Below, in pieces: positions 1-7,065 of a stretch of 29,527 bases of DNA. The stretch comes from an uncultured Gammaproteobacteria bacterium. Its GTDB lineage: Bacteria; Pseudomonadota; Gammaproteobacteria; Steroidobacterales; Woeseiaceae. The position numbers and the translations under genes were made by a program. Location of the stretch: assembly GCA_938003715.1 (NCBI GenBank), contig CALKYK010000440.1, positions 1 to 29,527 of the forward strand, given 5' to 3'. The notes under the pieces are model-generated. The model was not told the origin of the DNA. It did no database searches and saw only the letters and a program-made list of their open reading frames with translations. The first letter of the stretch is position 1, and each line of letters opens with the position of its first letter.

Positions 1-1166
1 GCTGTGAATTCGTCCCAGCGCGCCTGCCACTCGGCGAGTGCCTGTTGTGCTTTCTGCAATGAAGCCTGCGATGCGGATTCCCGTGTCCGGGCTTCCTCGA
101 GGCCCGGTACGAGTTCGTTCAGCGACAGCTCGAGCTGCGCGATCTCGGATTCGTCCTTGTCGATGTGCGCGAGAATCTCGCTCGCGCCCTGGATCGCCTG
201 CTCAAGGTCCTGCTGCTGACGCTCGCGCAGCTCGTGCGCATGCTCGATGGTCTGCTCGAGACGCGCGATCTCGGAGCCCGCCTTGTAGTAGCGGCCCTGC
301 ACCTCGTTGAAGGCGTCGGTCCGCTCCGTTTGCTCGACGCGCGCTTTCTCGATCTGCGCCTCGAACTTGCGTTGTTCGGCAATGGCGGCCTGCAGCGCTG
401 TTTCCTTCTCGTTCAGGATCGCCGCCGAGGCTTTCGCTCGCGCATCGAGATCGCGCAGGCGCAGAGCGAGCAGTTCGGCGGCGGTCTTGCGCTCCTCGTC
501 CTTCAGGCGACCGTAGCGCTCGGCAGTGCGGGCCTGCCGGTCCAGGTGCTTGATCTGTTTCTCGACCTCTTCCAGCAGGTCCTGCAGACGATCGAGGTTG
601 TCCTTGGTGTGGCGGATCCGGTTCGAGGTTTCGCGGCGCCTTTCCTTGTACTTGGAAATGCCGGCCGCCTCCTCGATGAAGACGCGCATTTCTTCCGGCT
701 TGGCCTCGATAAGTCGCGAGATCATGCCCTGCTCGATGATCGAGTAGCTCCGCGGACCGAGGCCGGTGCCGAGGAATACCCCGGTGATGTCCTTGCGCCG
801 GCAGCGCGTGCCGTTCAGAAAATAGCTCGAAATGCCGTCCCGCGAGACCTCGCGGCGGATCGAAATCTCGGCATACTTTGCGTACTGCCCCTCGAGCGTC
901 GTTTCCGAGTTATCGAACAGCAGCTCGACCGACGCGGTGCCGATCGGCTTGCGCGAGCTCGAGCCGTTGAAGATGACGTCGGTGATCGAATCGCCACGCA
1001 GGCGGCTCGCCGAGCTTTCGCCCATCACCCAGCGGACGGCATCGATGACGTTCGATTTGCCGCAACCATTCGGCCCAACGACACCGACGAGGTTGCTGGG
1101 GAAAGGGATGGTTGTGGGATCTACGAACGATTTGAAGCCTGCAAGCTTGATCTTGCTCAGTCGCAT
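1..1166 (-). CDS. smc: Chromosome segregation protein SMC, N-terminal part (cut by window edge)
   Basis: This is the N-terminal ATPase head and the start of the coiled coil of SMC, the condensin ATPase that compacts and segregates the chromosome. The ATG is at 1166-1164; 388 codons are visible and the frame runs open off the left edge. The protein starts MRLSKIKLAGFKSF, followed by the Walker A motif GPNGCGKS at residues 31-38. The conserved head segments QYAKYAEISIRRE and IIEQGMISRLIEAKPEE are present. From about residue 165 the sequence is heptad-like and rich in Glu, Lys, Arg and Gln, as expected for the long arm. The C-terminal head and hinge lie outside the window. The gene is divergent from the dksA operon and shares a 240-bp upstream region with it. 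No strong Shine-Dalgarno precedes the start. Presence of SMC rather than MukB argues against an enterobacterial source. Identification is secure. Confidence 0.95.
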   Translation of the reverse strand, partial: MRLSKIKLAGFKSFVDPTTIPFPSNLVGVVGPNGCGKSNVIDAVRWVMGESSASRLRGDSITDVIFNGSSSRKPIGTASVELLFDNSETTLEGQYAKYAEISIRREVSRDGISSYFLNGTRCRRKDITGVFLGTGLGPRSYSIIEQGMISRLIEAKPEEMRVFIEEAAGISKYKERRRETSNRIRHTKDNLDRLQDLLEEVEKQIKHLDRQARTAERYGRLKDEERKTAAELLALRLRDLDARAKASAAILNEKETALQAAIAEQRKFEAQIEKARVEQTERTDAFNEVQGRYYKAGSEIARLEQTIEHAHELRERQQQDLEQAIQGASEILAHIDKDESEIAQLELSLNELVPGLEEARTRESASQASLQKAQQALAEWQARWDEFT

Positions 1167-1408
1167 CTGGTGGAGTTTGCCCAACGCCTTGAAGTAGCGC
1201 GTAGTGTAATGTAATTCCGGGCATAAAACGATTGTCGCGGATTCATGACACACCACTCCGTGGCGGGCGATTCCGCCTGATTCAGCCGCCTCCGCGGCTC
1301 CCTCGGAACATGGCCGAACGGCCCTGGAAAAGCACAGATTCCTGCCCCTTCCATGTCGCAGACAGCGATGTATAATTGCGCGTTTTTCTCGGACGGCAGG
1401 AGTAGGAA
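1167..1408. promoter_or_regulatory. Divergent promoter region between smc and dksA
   Basis: This 242-bp gene-free stretch separates the divergent smc and dksA genes. On the plus strand a perfect TATAAT lies at 1371-1376, 32 bp before the dksA start. The best -35 candidates (around 1348-1354) match TTGACA poorly, so the promoter may need an activator or depend mainly on its -10. An AGGAG Shine-Dalgarno sits at 1398-1402, six bases before the dksA ATG. On the minus strand I see no convincing sigma-70 promoter for smc. Short frames across the region look like shadows. Confidence 0.6.
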
Positions 1409-2323
1409 ATGCCCGCCAAAAAGGCAGCGAGCAAGAAAAGCAGAGCCGCCAAGGCGACGCGGAAAAAGACCGCGAAGCGCAAGTCCGTTGCCCGCAAGAA
1501 ACCGGCGAGCAAGAAATCGAAGGTGACCAAAAAGAAGGCCACCAGGAAGAAAGCCACGAAGAAAAAGGCCACGAAGAAAAAATCCGCCTCACGCAAGAAG
1601 GTGACGAAGAAGAAGGCGACCCGGAAAAAGGCGAGCAAGAAAAAGAAGGTCGCCAAATCGAGCCGTGGCAGCCGCAAGAAATCGGCCAGGAAATCGACGA
1701 AGAAGGCGCGCAAGAAGCGCTCGACGAAGAAAAAACCGACGGCGAAAAAGGCGACGCGCAAGAAAGCGAGCGCAAAGAAATCCGCCAGTCGGAAGAAAGC
1801 TGCCAGCAAGCGGCCCATTCGCAAATCGGCGAAGAAGCCGGCGCGCAAGACCGCCGTCAGGCGCTCGACGCGGCGCAAGGACCTGTTGTCCGGCCCGATC
1901 CACGGCATCGACCCCTATTCGCCGAAACGGGGCGAAAACTACATGAGCGATTCCCAGCTCAAGCATTTCGAGGCAATTCTCCTGGCCTGGAAACGCGAGC
2001 TGATGAACGAGGTCGATCGTACCGTCCATCACATGCAGGACGAGGCGGCCAATTTCCCGGACCCCAATGACCGCGCCACGCAGGAATCGGAATTCGGGCT
2101 CGAACTCCGTACCCGTGACCGCGAGCGTAAACTGCTGCGGAAAATCAATTCCGCGCTGGCCCGCATCGAGGACGGCTCGTACGGCTATTGCGAGGAAACG
2201 GGCGAGGAGATCGGCCTGAAACGACTGGAGGCGCGCCCGGTTGCGACGCTCTGTGTCGAGGCGCAGGAGCGCCGCGAAATGGCCGAAAAGCAGTTCCGCG
2301 ACCGGGATGACCGCTATCGCTGA
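1409..2323 (+). CDS. dksA: DksA-family RNA polymerase-binding protein with histone H1-like lysine-rich N-terminal tail
   Basis: The protein has 304 residues. Residues 1 to about 165 are almost pure Lys/Ala/Arg/Ser/Thr in short KKA-T/S-RKK repeats, like the C-terminal tail of eukaryotic histone H1 or AlgP-type proteins. Residues 170-304 are a full DksA: coiled coil, the tip segment FPDPNDRAT (D218 and D221 match the catalytic-tip aspartates D71 and D74 of E. coli DksA), and the C-terminal globular part. The zinc site reads C261-x2-T-x17-C282-x2-A, so two of four cysteines are missing. This is the pattern known from the zinc-independent DksA2 of Pseudomonas. DksA acts in the secondary channel of RNA polymerase together with ppGpp. 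The start is fixed by AGGAG at 1398-1402. An internal ATG at 1943 could give a tail-less 126-residue form. The gene lies 40 bp upstream of gluQRS, a conserved arrangement. The DksA identity is secure; the DNA-binding role of the tail is inferred from composition. Confidence 0.93.
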   Translation: MPAKKAASKKSRAAKATRKKTAKRKSVARKKPASKKSKVTKKKATRKKATKKKATKKKSASRKKVTKKKATRKKASKKKKVAKSSRGSRKKSARKSTKKARKKRSTKKKPTAKKATRKKASAKKSASRKKAASKRPIRKSAKKPARKTAVRRSTRRKDLLSGPIHGIDPYSPKRGENYMSDSQLKHFEAILLAWKRELMNEVDRTVHHMQDEAANFPDPNDRATQESEFGLELRTRDRERKLLRKINSALARIEDGSYGYCEETGEEIGLKRLEARPVATLCVEAQERREMAEKQFRDRDDRYR

Positions 2324-2363
2324 TGCGGCCGCCGGAGCCTGACGAGGGCGTCCGGCGCCGGCC

Positions 2364-3263
2364 ATGAGCGCCGCCACCGCGGGTTATATCGGGCGCTTCG
2401 CCCCCTCACCGACAGGACCGCTGCATTTCGGCTCGCTACTGGCCGCGATCGCGAGCTATGCCGAAGCGCGGCGGCGACAGGGCCAGTGGCTGCTGCGCAT
2501 CGAGGATATCGATCCGCCCCGCGAACAGCCCGGCGCCGATCGGCGCATCGTCGAGGCGCTCGAGCGCTACGGATTCCGCTGGGACGGACCCGTTCTCTAC
2601 CAGAGCGAGGCGCGGGAGCGGCATGAGGCGCTCGTCGCGGCACTGCTCGAATCCGGCGCGGCCTACCCCTGCTCCTGTTCGAGGAAGGACCTGGCCGAGG
2701 CACCACGAGGGCCGCTGGGCGTGATCTATCCGGGCACCTGCCGCGAAGGCGCCGCCGGCACGGAAACCGCAATCCGCGTCCGCACCGACGACGAACCGGT
2801 CGCGTTCGAGGATCGCCTGCAGGGACAGTTCTCGCAGCGCCTCGAATCGGAATCCGGCGACTACATCATTCGCCGCCGGGACGGGTTGATCGCCTACCAG
2901 CTCGCGGTGGTGGCGGACGACGCAGCGCAAGGCATCACGGAGGTCGTGCGCGGTATCGACCTGCTGGACTCGACGCCGCGTCAGATACACCTGCAGCGGC
3001 TGCTCGGACTGCCGACGCCTGTGTACCTGCACATCCCGGTGGCAGTGAACGCGTCCGGGCAAAAACTGAGCAAACTGACAGGCGCCGAGGGCATCGACCT
3101 GGACAGGCCGGCACCGGTGTTACTGGCGGCGCTGCGGGCGCTGCGACAGGATCCGCCGGACGCGCTCGAGGGCGCTTCGGTCGCCGATATCTGGTCGTGG
3201 ACGTTGCGGAACTGGGGCCTCGACCCGCTTATCGGTCAGGAATCTATTCCGATTGGTCAGTAA
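2364..3263 (+). CDS. gluQRS: Glutamyl-Q tRNA(Asp) synthetase
   Basis: The enzyme activates glutamate and attaches it to queuosine at position 34 of tRNA(Asp), a modification step rather than aminoacylation for translation. The 299-residue protein is a truncated GluRS catalytic core without an anticodon-binding domain, the usual family length. It begins YIGRFAPSPTGPLHFGSL, where HFGS at 21-24 is the HIGH signature. KLSK at 234-237 is the KMSKS loop. The zinc ligands typical of the family are visible as C103, C105, Y122 and C126. The gene follows dksA by 40 bp in the same direction, as in E. coli, and is probably cotranscribed from the dksA promoter. The ATG at 2364 was chosen because it places the family N-terminus correctly; a GAGGG about 15 bp upstream is only a poor ribosome site. 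Confidence 0.96.
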   Translation: MSAATAGYIGRFAPSPTGPLHFGSLLAAIASYAEARRRQGQWLLRIEDIDPPREQPGADRRIVEALERYGFRWDGPVLYQSEARERHEALVAALLESGAAYPCSCSRKDLAEAPRGPLGVIYPGTCREGAAGTETAIRVRTDDEPVAFEDRLQGQFSQRLESESGDYIIRRRDGLIAYQLAVVADDAAQGITEVVRGIDLLDSTPRQIHLQRLLGLPTPVYLHIPVAVNASGQKLSKLTGAEGIDLDRPAPVLLAALRALRQDPPDALEGASVADIWSWTLRNWGLDPLIGQESIPIGQ

Positions 3264-3351
3264 GACTATGTCGCCGCCGCGAAATCGGCTAAGGTATCCG
3301 CCGGCCCCGAACAAGGGTATCCCAAGAGTGTATGGAAACGCCGGAGATACA

Positions 3352-3858
3352 ATGAGTTCTGCCCGAATAATAAAGAAGTATCCGAACAGGCGCCTGTACG
3401 ACACCGACGAAAGCCGCTACATCACCCTGGCCGACGTCCGCGCCCTGGTCATCGCGAAAAAGGACTTCGTCGTCATCGACAAGAAGTCCGGCGACGACAT
3501 CACCCGTACGATCCTGCTGCAGGTCATCAGCGAGCAGGAACAGAAAGGCGATGCGGTCATGAACCGCGACTTCCTGTCCCAGGTCATCCGCTCCTACGAA
3601 AAGGTCATGCCGGCCTTCGTCGCCGATTACCTCGAGCAAAGCATGCAGTTCTTCATGAATCGCCAGCAGAGCCTGAGAGGTCGCCTGCGCCGCGTCGTCG
3701 GTGCCGACCCGGTATCAACGGTCGCGGACATTGCGGAAAAGAACTTCGCCCGCTGGAAGGCCCTGCAGGAAGAGGTGCTGAGCCGCTTCGGCTCGAGCTC
3801 GCGCCTCGCCGAGAGCGGCAATGAGGGCGCGCTGGAGGACCGTCAGAAGGCCGGCTGA
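3352..3858 (+). CDS. phaR: Polyhydroxyalkanoate synthesis regulator PhaR
   Basis: The 168-residue protein starts MSSARIIKKYPNRRLYDTDE, the signature of the PHB/PHA accumulation regulator DNA-binding domain, followed by the second regulator domain (residues about 60-105, ISEQEQKGDAVMNRDFLSQVI). In known systems PhaR represses phasin and PHA synthesis genes and is released by binding PHA granules. No PHA synthase or phasin gene is in the window, so its targets must lie elsewhere. The ATG at 3352 is preceded by GGAG at 3343-3346 and begins at the conserved family N-terminus. A longer in-frame start at 3253 would overlap the end of gluQRS and add unconserved residues, so I rejected it. The 88-bp gap after gluQRS may hold its own promoter, but none is clear. 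Confidence 0.9.
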   Translation: MSSARIIKKYPNRRLYDTDESRYITLADVRALVIAKKDFVVIDKKSGDDITRTILLQVISEQEQKGDAVMNRDFLSQVIRSYEKVMPAFVADYLEQSMQFFMNRQQSLRGRLRRVVGADPVSTVADIAEKNFARWKALQEEVLSRFGSSSRLAESGNEGALEDRQKAG

Positions 3859-3886
3859 TGCGCGTCCGGCCTGCCCGGTCTCCGGC

Positions 3887-3916
3887 TTGACAGCAGGCCC
3901 GAATCTGTCCTACTTT
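3887..3916 (+). promoter_or_regulatory. Sigma-70-like promoter of the candidate small RNA
   Basis: A perfect TTGACA (3887-3892) is followed after 18 bp by TACTTT (3911-3916), which matches TATAAT at three of six positions. Transcription would start near 3923, immediately before the first of three consecutive hairpins. The promoter lies 28 bp downstream of the phaR stop and does not serve any obvious ORF before the terminator at 3986-4015. Confidence 0.5.
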
Positions 3917-3922
3917 GTGCAA

Positions 3923-4015
3923 CGCAGCAGGGATACGCTCCCCCGCCCCCTGCTGCATGCCTGAAGGAGTGACTACTCCATGGCTGGCCCCCCGCGCAAT
4001 CGGGGGGCCTTTTTT
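3923..4015 (+). ncRNA. Candidate small RNA of about 93 nt with three hairpins and an intrinsic terminator
   Basis: Between the phaR stop and yheT lies a stand-alone transcription unit without a plausible ORF. Hairpin 1 pairs GCAGCAGGG (3924-3932) with CCCTGCTGC (3948-3956), a perfect 9-bp stem with a 15-nt C-rich loop. Hairpin 2 pairs GGAGT (3966-3970) with ACTCC (3975-3979) around a GACT tetraloop. Hairpin 3 is the terminator, a 9-bp stem (3986-3994 with 4001-4009) with a six-base loop, followed by six T (4010-4015). A perfect -35 box lies 35 bp upstream of the predicted 5' end. I do not recognise an Rfam family. It could instead be an attenuator leader of yheT, but the terminator is 83 bp before that gene and no alternative antiterminator pairing is evident. 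The structure is seen directly; function is unknown. Confidence 0.55.
3986..4015 (+). terminator. Strong Rho-independent terminator
   Basis: The stem GGCCCCCCG (3986-3994) pairs perfectly with CGGGGGGCC (4001-4009) around a CGCAAT loop and is followed by six T. It would end the candidate small RNA and any read-through from the dksA-gluQRS-phaR direction. Confidence 0.9.
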
Positions 4016-4098
4016 ATGTCGGCTTCAAGCAGGTAGCATCACGGCGGACCGGGGCACGCGCACAACGAATACTTCGACGCTCATGGAGAATCTTGCCG

Positions 4099-5139
4099 AT
4101 GGCGGATGACGAGGCAGCCGGCCCCATCCTCTCCAGCCGCTTCAGGCCGGCATGGTGGTTGCGAAACCGCCACGCGCAGACCATTTTCACCGCGCTGCCG
4201 GGGTCCGGGGCGCCGGCCGTGCGCCTGGAAAGCGAGGAACTGGAGCTGCCGGACGGCGATGCGACCGTGGTCGACTGGATGGCGGACGGACCTGCGCCGG
4301 ACGCCGGCCGGCCGATCCTGATCATCCTGCATGGACTGGAAGGATCCGCGGCGTCGCCGTATGCGCGCATGCTGCTGCACCAGGCGGCAACGCATCGCTG
4401 GCGCGCCGCCGTTCTGCACTTTCGCGACTGTGGCGATTACCGCAACCGGCTGCCGCGGCGCTATCACGCCGGCGAAACCAACGACATCCGTTTTTTCCTG
4501 GAATCGCTGCGCGCCGCCGGCCACGAGGGTCCGATGCTGGCCGCTGGGTTTTCGCTCGGCGGCAACGTGCTGCTCAAGTACCTGGGTGAAAACGGCGTCA
4601 ACACGCCACTGGATGCGGCGGTGGCCGTCTGCGTGCCACTCAGTCTGCACGATTCGGCTGCGGCACTTAGTGCTGGTTTTTCAAAGGTATATCAGCACTA
4701 TTTACTTAAAAGGATGAAGAAAGCGATTCGACGGAAGTTCGACGAATACACCGCCGCATTCGACTGGCACCGGGCGATGAAGGCCAAGACCTTTGCCGAG
4801 TTCGACGACGCCGTGACGGCACCGCTGCACGGCTTTCGCAACAAGGACGAGTACTACGATCGCTGCAGTTCGATCGACTACCTCGAAAAGATCGAGCGTC
4901 CGACCCTTATTATTAATGCGCTGGACGACCCGTTCATGACGCCGGCGGCGATACCCCCTGCCGACCGCCTCGGGGCCTCCGTCCAGCTCGAAGTCAGCGA
5001 TGGCGGCGGTCACATCGGGTTCGTCGCGGGCGGCCTGCCGTGGCGGCCGAGCTACTACCTGCCCGGCCGGATCATCGAATTCCTGGACCGGCAGCTCGGC
5101 CAGTCCGGGCGCCATGGTCGCCCGTTGCCCGCCATGTAG
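4099..5139 (+). CDS. yheT: YheT/UPF0017-family alpha/beta hydrolase
   Basis: The 346-residue protein is a cytoplasmic serine hydrolase of the AB-hydrolase YheT family (COG0429 type). Its N-terminus RPAWWLRNRHAQTIF is the family hallmark. The oxyanion segment ILHGLEGS precedes the nucleophile elbow GFSLGGN (serine near residue 152). The acid is in NALDDPF and the catalytic histidine in GGGHIGF near residue 308. The physiological substrate of bacterial YheT is not established; lipid esters are the usual suggestion. ATG 4099 is preferred over an in-frame TTG at 4093 because GGAG at 4085-4088 is 10 bp from the ATG but only 4 bp from the TTG. The cupin-like gene follows after 29 bp and is probably cotranscribed. 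A patch of lower GC around 4670-4720 is unremarkable in coding terms. Confidence 0.9.
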   Translation: MADDEAAGPILSSRFRPAWWLRNRHAQTIFTALPGSGAPAVRLESEELELPDGDATVVDWMADGPAPDAGRPILIILHGLEGSAASPYARMLLHQAATHRWRAAVLHFRDCGDYRNRLPRRYHAGETNDIRFFLESLRAAGHEGPMLAAGFSLGGNVLLKYLGENGVNTPLDAAVAVCVPLSLHDSAAALSAGFSKVYQHYLLKRMKKAIRRKFDEYTAAFDWHRAMKAKTFAEFDDAVTAPLHGFRNKDEYYDRCSSIDYLEKIERPTLIINALDDPFMTPAAIPPADRLGASVQLEVSDGGGHIGFVAGGLPWRPSYYLPGRIIEFLDRQLGQSGRHGRPLPAM

Positions 5140-5168
5140 GGCGATACACACGAAGAGGAGCCTGGCTG

Positions 5169-5546
5169 ATGAATCGAATGTCCTTCGCAATCGTGGCGGC
5201 CGCGGCCTGCGGCGCGCTGGCGGGCGGATTCGCGGTGGCGCAGTACGCGGCGCTCGATCCCGTCAACGTGGCTCCGCACATCTACCAGGCGGTGCTGGAC
5301 AACGACCGCGTCCGGGTTCTGAAAGCGACCGAGCGCAACGGGGAAACCGCACCGCTGCACTCGCATCCGGCGCGTCTCGTCGTGTACCTGAGCCCCTGCG
5401 CATGGATGGAAGTGCGCGCCGACGGTACCGAGGTCATGCAGTCCTACCGCCTCGGCGACGTCGTCTGGCAGGAGCGAATCACGCATGGCGGCGACACGAG
5501 CCGGGTTGTACAGGAGTGTTCGCGGCTGGAAATCGAGATGAAATAG
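5169..5546 (+). CDS. Small exported cupin-like protein
   Basis: This 125-residue protein starts with an uncleaved anchor or signal peptide (MNRMSFAIVAAAACGALAGG). The remainder is a compact beta-rich domain with the segment PLHSHPARLVVYL, resembling the metal-binding HxH motif of cupins, and a second element around GDVVWQERITHGG. Similar short proteins are usually annotated as cytoplasmic or periplasmic cupins of unknown substrate. The start is fixed by GAGGAG at 5155-5160, 8 bp before ATG 5169. A longer frame beginning at 5040 lies inside yheT and has no ribosome site. The gene follows yheT by 29 bp, so it likely shares that transcript. The fold assignment is moderate; the function is unknown. 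Confidence 0.75.
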   Translation: MNRMSFAIVAAAACGALAGGFAVAQYAALDPVNVAPHIYQAVLDNDRVRVLKATERNGETAPLHSHPARLVVYLSPCAWMEVRADGTEVMQSYRLGDVVWQERITHGGDTSRVVQECSRLEIEMK

Positions 5547-5714
5547 TCCGCAGGTCGGCCGATTCCGGCGTCCGCGATGCAGCCGCTTGCATGATCGTGC
5601 GATAGCGTTTACGTTCGCCTGCGCTTCGTTGCGGCCGGACACGGCGGCAGGTCACGAGCACAACGGTCTTTGAATTCGAGTATCGCCGCTCGGGCGATTG
5701 ACGGGGGAACATAC

Positions 5715-6824
5715 ATGGCAATCAGCAGGCGACAAATATTGCTCGGCGGTGGCGCACTGCTGGGATCGACGCTGATGCCCGGCTCGGCGCTGCTCCGTTC
5801 CGCCGCGGCTTCAGAGCTGCCGCGGCCCGACTACCTGATTCGCGCCGGAACCAACGAGAATCCCTGGGGTCCGTCCCGGGTCGCGCTGCAGGCGATTGCG
5901 GATGCGATCAAGTACAGCAACCAGTACAGCGCCGATCGGCGACCGCTTACCAATCTCCTCGCAAAGCTCAATGACGTAGCGCCCGAACAGGTGGTGATTG
6001 GCACCGGTTCCGGTGAAATCCTGCGTACCGCGGGCCTGCTCACCGTCATGCAGGAAGGCTCGGTCGTCTGTGCCGACCCGACCTACCACGACCTGGTGCG
6101 ATACGCGGAGCGCGCCGGTGCCGAAATCATTCGTGTGCCGGTCGACGAGAATCTGAACACCGACCTGAACGCGATACACCGCGCCATCCGCAGCGATACG
6201 AAGTGCGTGTACCTCGTGAATCCGAACAATCCGATCCCGTCCATCATCGACAAGGACGAGCTCCGGGAATTCGTGCTGGACGTGTCGCGGGAACGCATGG
6301 TGTTCGTCGACGAGGCCTACTTCGAGTTCGTTGACGACCCGCGCTACGAGACGATGATGGACCTGGTGCGCAATGGGCACGAGAACATCCTGATCTCACG
6401 CACCGCATCGAAAATTCACGGCCTCGCCGGAATGCGCATAGGTTTCGGCTTCGGCCATCCGGACCTGATCCGGCGCGTCAGCAACGCCAAGACCAGCGCA
6501 ATCAACGTGCTGTCGCTGCGCGCGGCCGAGGCGAGTTACCAGGATGACGAGTTCCAGAAGCTGACGATTCGCAAGAACAGGGAGTCGCTGGACATCATCG
6601 AGGCGATGCACGAAGAGCTGGGGCATCGCTACGTCAAGTCACACGGCAACTTCACGTTTTTCCACACCGGCCACGACGTCGTGGAGGTGCGCAAAGCGTT
6701 TCTCGAAGAAGGCGTTCTCGTCGGCCGCCCCTTCCCGCCGATGACCGACTGGCTGCGCATCAGCATGGCGAAGCCGCACGAAATGGAATACATCGTGCAA
6801 ACCTACAAAAAGCTGTTTGGCTGA
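5715..6824 (+). CDS. Tat-signal PLP-dependent aminotransferase, histidinol-phosphate-aminotransferase-like
   Basis: The 369-residue protein begins MAISRRQILLGGGALLG, a clear twin-arginine signal (SRRQILL) with a hydrophobic stretch, so the folded enzyme should be exported to the periplasm with its cofactor. The rest is a fold-type I aminotransferase of the HisC branch: GTGSGE (phosphate-binding turn, 97-101), DPTYHDL with the stacking Y124, NPNNP at 169-173, the cofactor-binding D199 with Y202 in VDEAYFEF, the Schiff-base lysine K233 in SRTASKIHGLAGMRIG, and a C-terminal substrate-carboxylate arginine in WLRISM. All key residues are present, so it should be active. ATG 5715 has GGGGGA at 5703-5708; the in-frame TTG at 5670 has none. 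It stands alone, with no his or amino-acid genes nearby. A biosynthetic HisC role is unlikely because of export; the substrate is unknown. Confidence 0.85.
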   Translation: MAISRRQILLGGGALLGSTLMPGSALLRSAAASELPRPDYLIRAGTNENPWGPSRVALQAIADAIKYSNQYSADRRPLTNLLAKLNDVAPEQVVIGTGSGEILRTAGLLTVMQEGSVVCADPTYHDLVRYAERAGAEIIRVPVDENLNTDLNAIHRAIRSDTKCVYLVNPNNPIPSIIDKDELREFVLDVSRERMVFVDEAYFEFVDDPRYETMMDLVRNGHENILISRTASKIHGLAGMRIGFGFGHPDLIRRVSNAKTSAINVLSLRAAEASYQDDEFQKLTIRKNRESLDIIEAMHEELGHRYVKSHGNFTFFHTGHDVVEVRKAFLEEGVLVGRPFPPMTDWLRISMAKPHEMEYIVQTYKKLFG

Positions 6825-6835
6825 TTTCCAGACGA

Positions 6836-6862
6836 GGTGAGCGCCGGAAGGCGGCGCTCACC
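6836..6862. terminator. 10-bp hairpin between convergent genes
   Basis: GGTGAGCGCC (6836-6845) pairs perfectly with GGCGCTCACC (6853-6862) around a 7-nt loop. It sits exactly in the 46-bp gap between the convergent aminotransferase and pnp genes. It has no good T-run on either strand, so it may be a bidirectional but weak terminator, or a 3'-end stabilising hairpin. Confidence 0.5.
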
Positions 6863-6870
6863 GCGCCGAA

Positions 6871-7065
6871 TTACGCGGCGTTGTCGACCTCTTTCATACT
6901 GAGCCGCACGCGGCCCTGGCGGTCGACTTCCAGCACTTTTACCTTGACGACGTCGCCTTCCGCCAGCTTGTCGGAAACCTTCTCAACGCGCTCGTTCGAG
7001 ATCTGCGAGATGTGCACGAGCCCGTCGCGCCCCGGCAGAATCGTGACGAAAGCGCCGAAGTCCAT
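6871..7065 (-). CDS. S1 RNA-binding domain fragment of PNPase (possible separate translation)
   Basis: This 64-residue frame is the C-terminal S1 domain of pnp beyond the amber codon. It starts at an in-frame ATG (7065-7063) and keeps the conserved S1 residues (MDFGAFV, GRDGLVHISQI, GDVVKVKVLEVD). The nearest Shine-Dalgarno-like sequence, AGGAGGG at 7088-7082, is 16 nt from this ATG, longer than optimal. Whether it is made as a separate protein, read through, or not made at all cannot be decided from sequence. Confidence 0.4.
   Translation of the reverse strand: MDFGAFVTILPGRDGLVHISQISNERVEKVSDKLAEGDVVKVKVLEVDRQGRVRLSMKEVDNAA

Noticed and set aside
165..1214. A 349-codon open frame on the plus strand at the left edge
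   Set aside because: It is antisense to smc, whose Walker A and head motifs are clear.
1589..1860. Tandem DNA repeats in the dksA tail as a mobile or CRISPR-like array
   Set aside because: The repeats are imperfect, codon-phased and encode Lys/Ala repeats; there are no regular spacers.
1282..2377. Two long minus-strand frames, rich in Phe, Leu and Arg
   Set aside because: They mirror the lysine-rich dksA tail on the opposite strand (AAG/AAA read as CTT/TTT) and are hydrophobic by that accident only.
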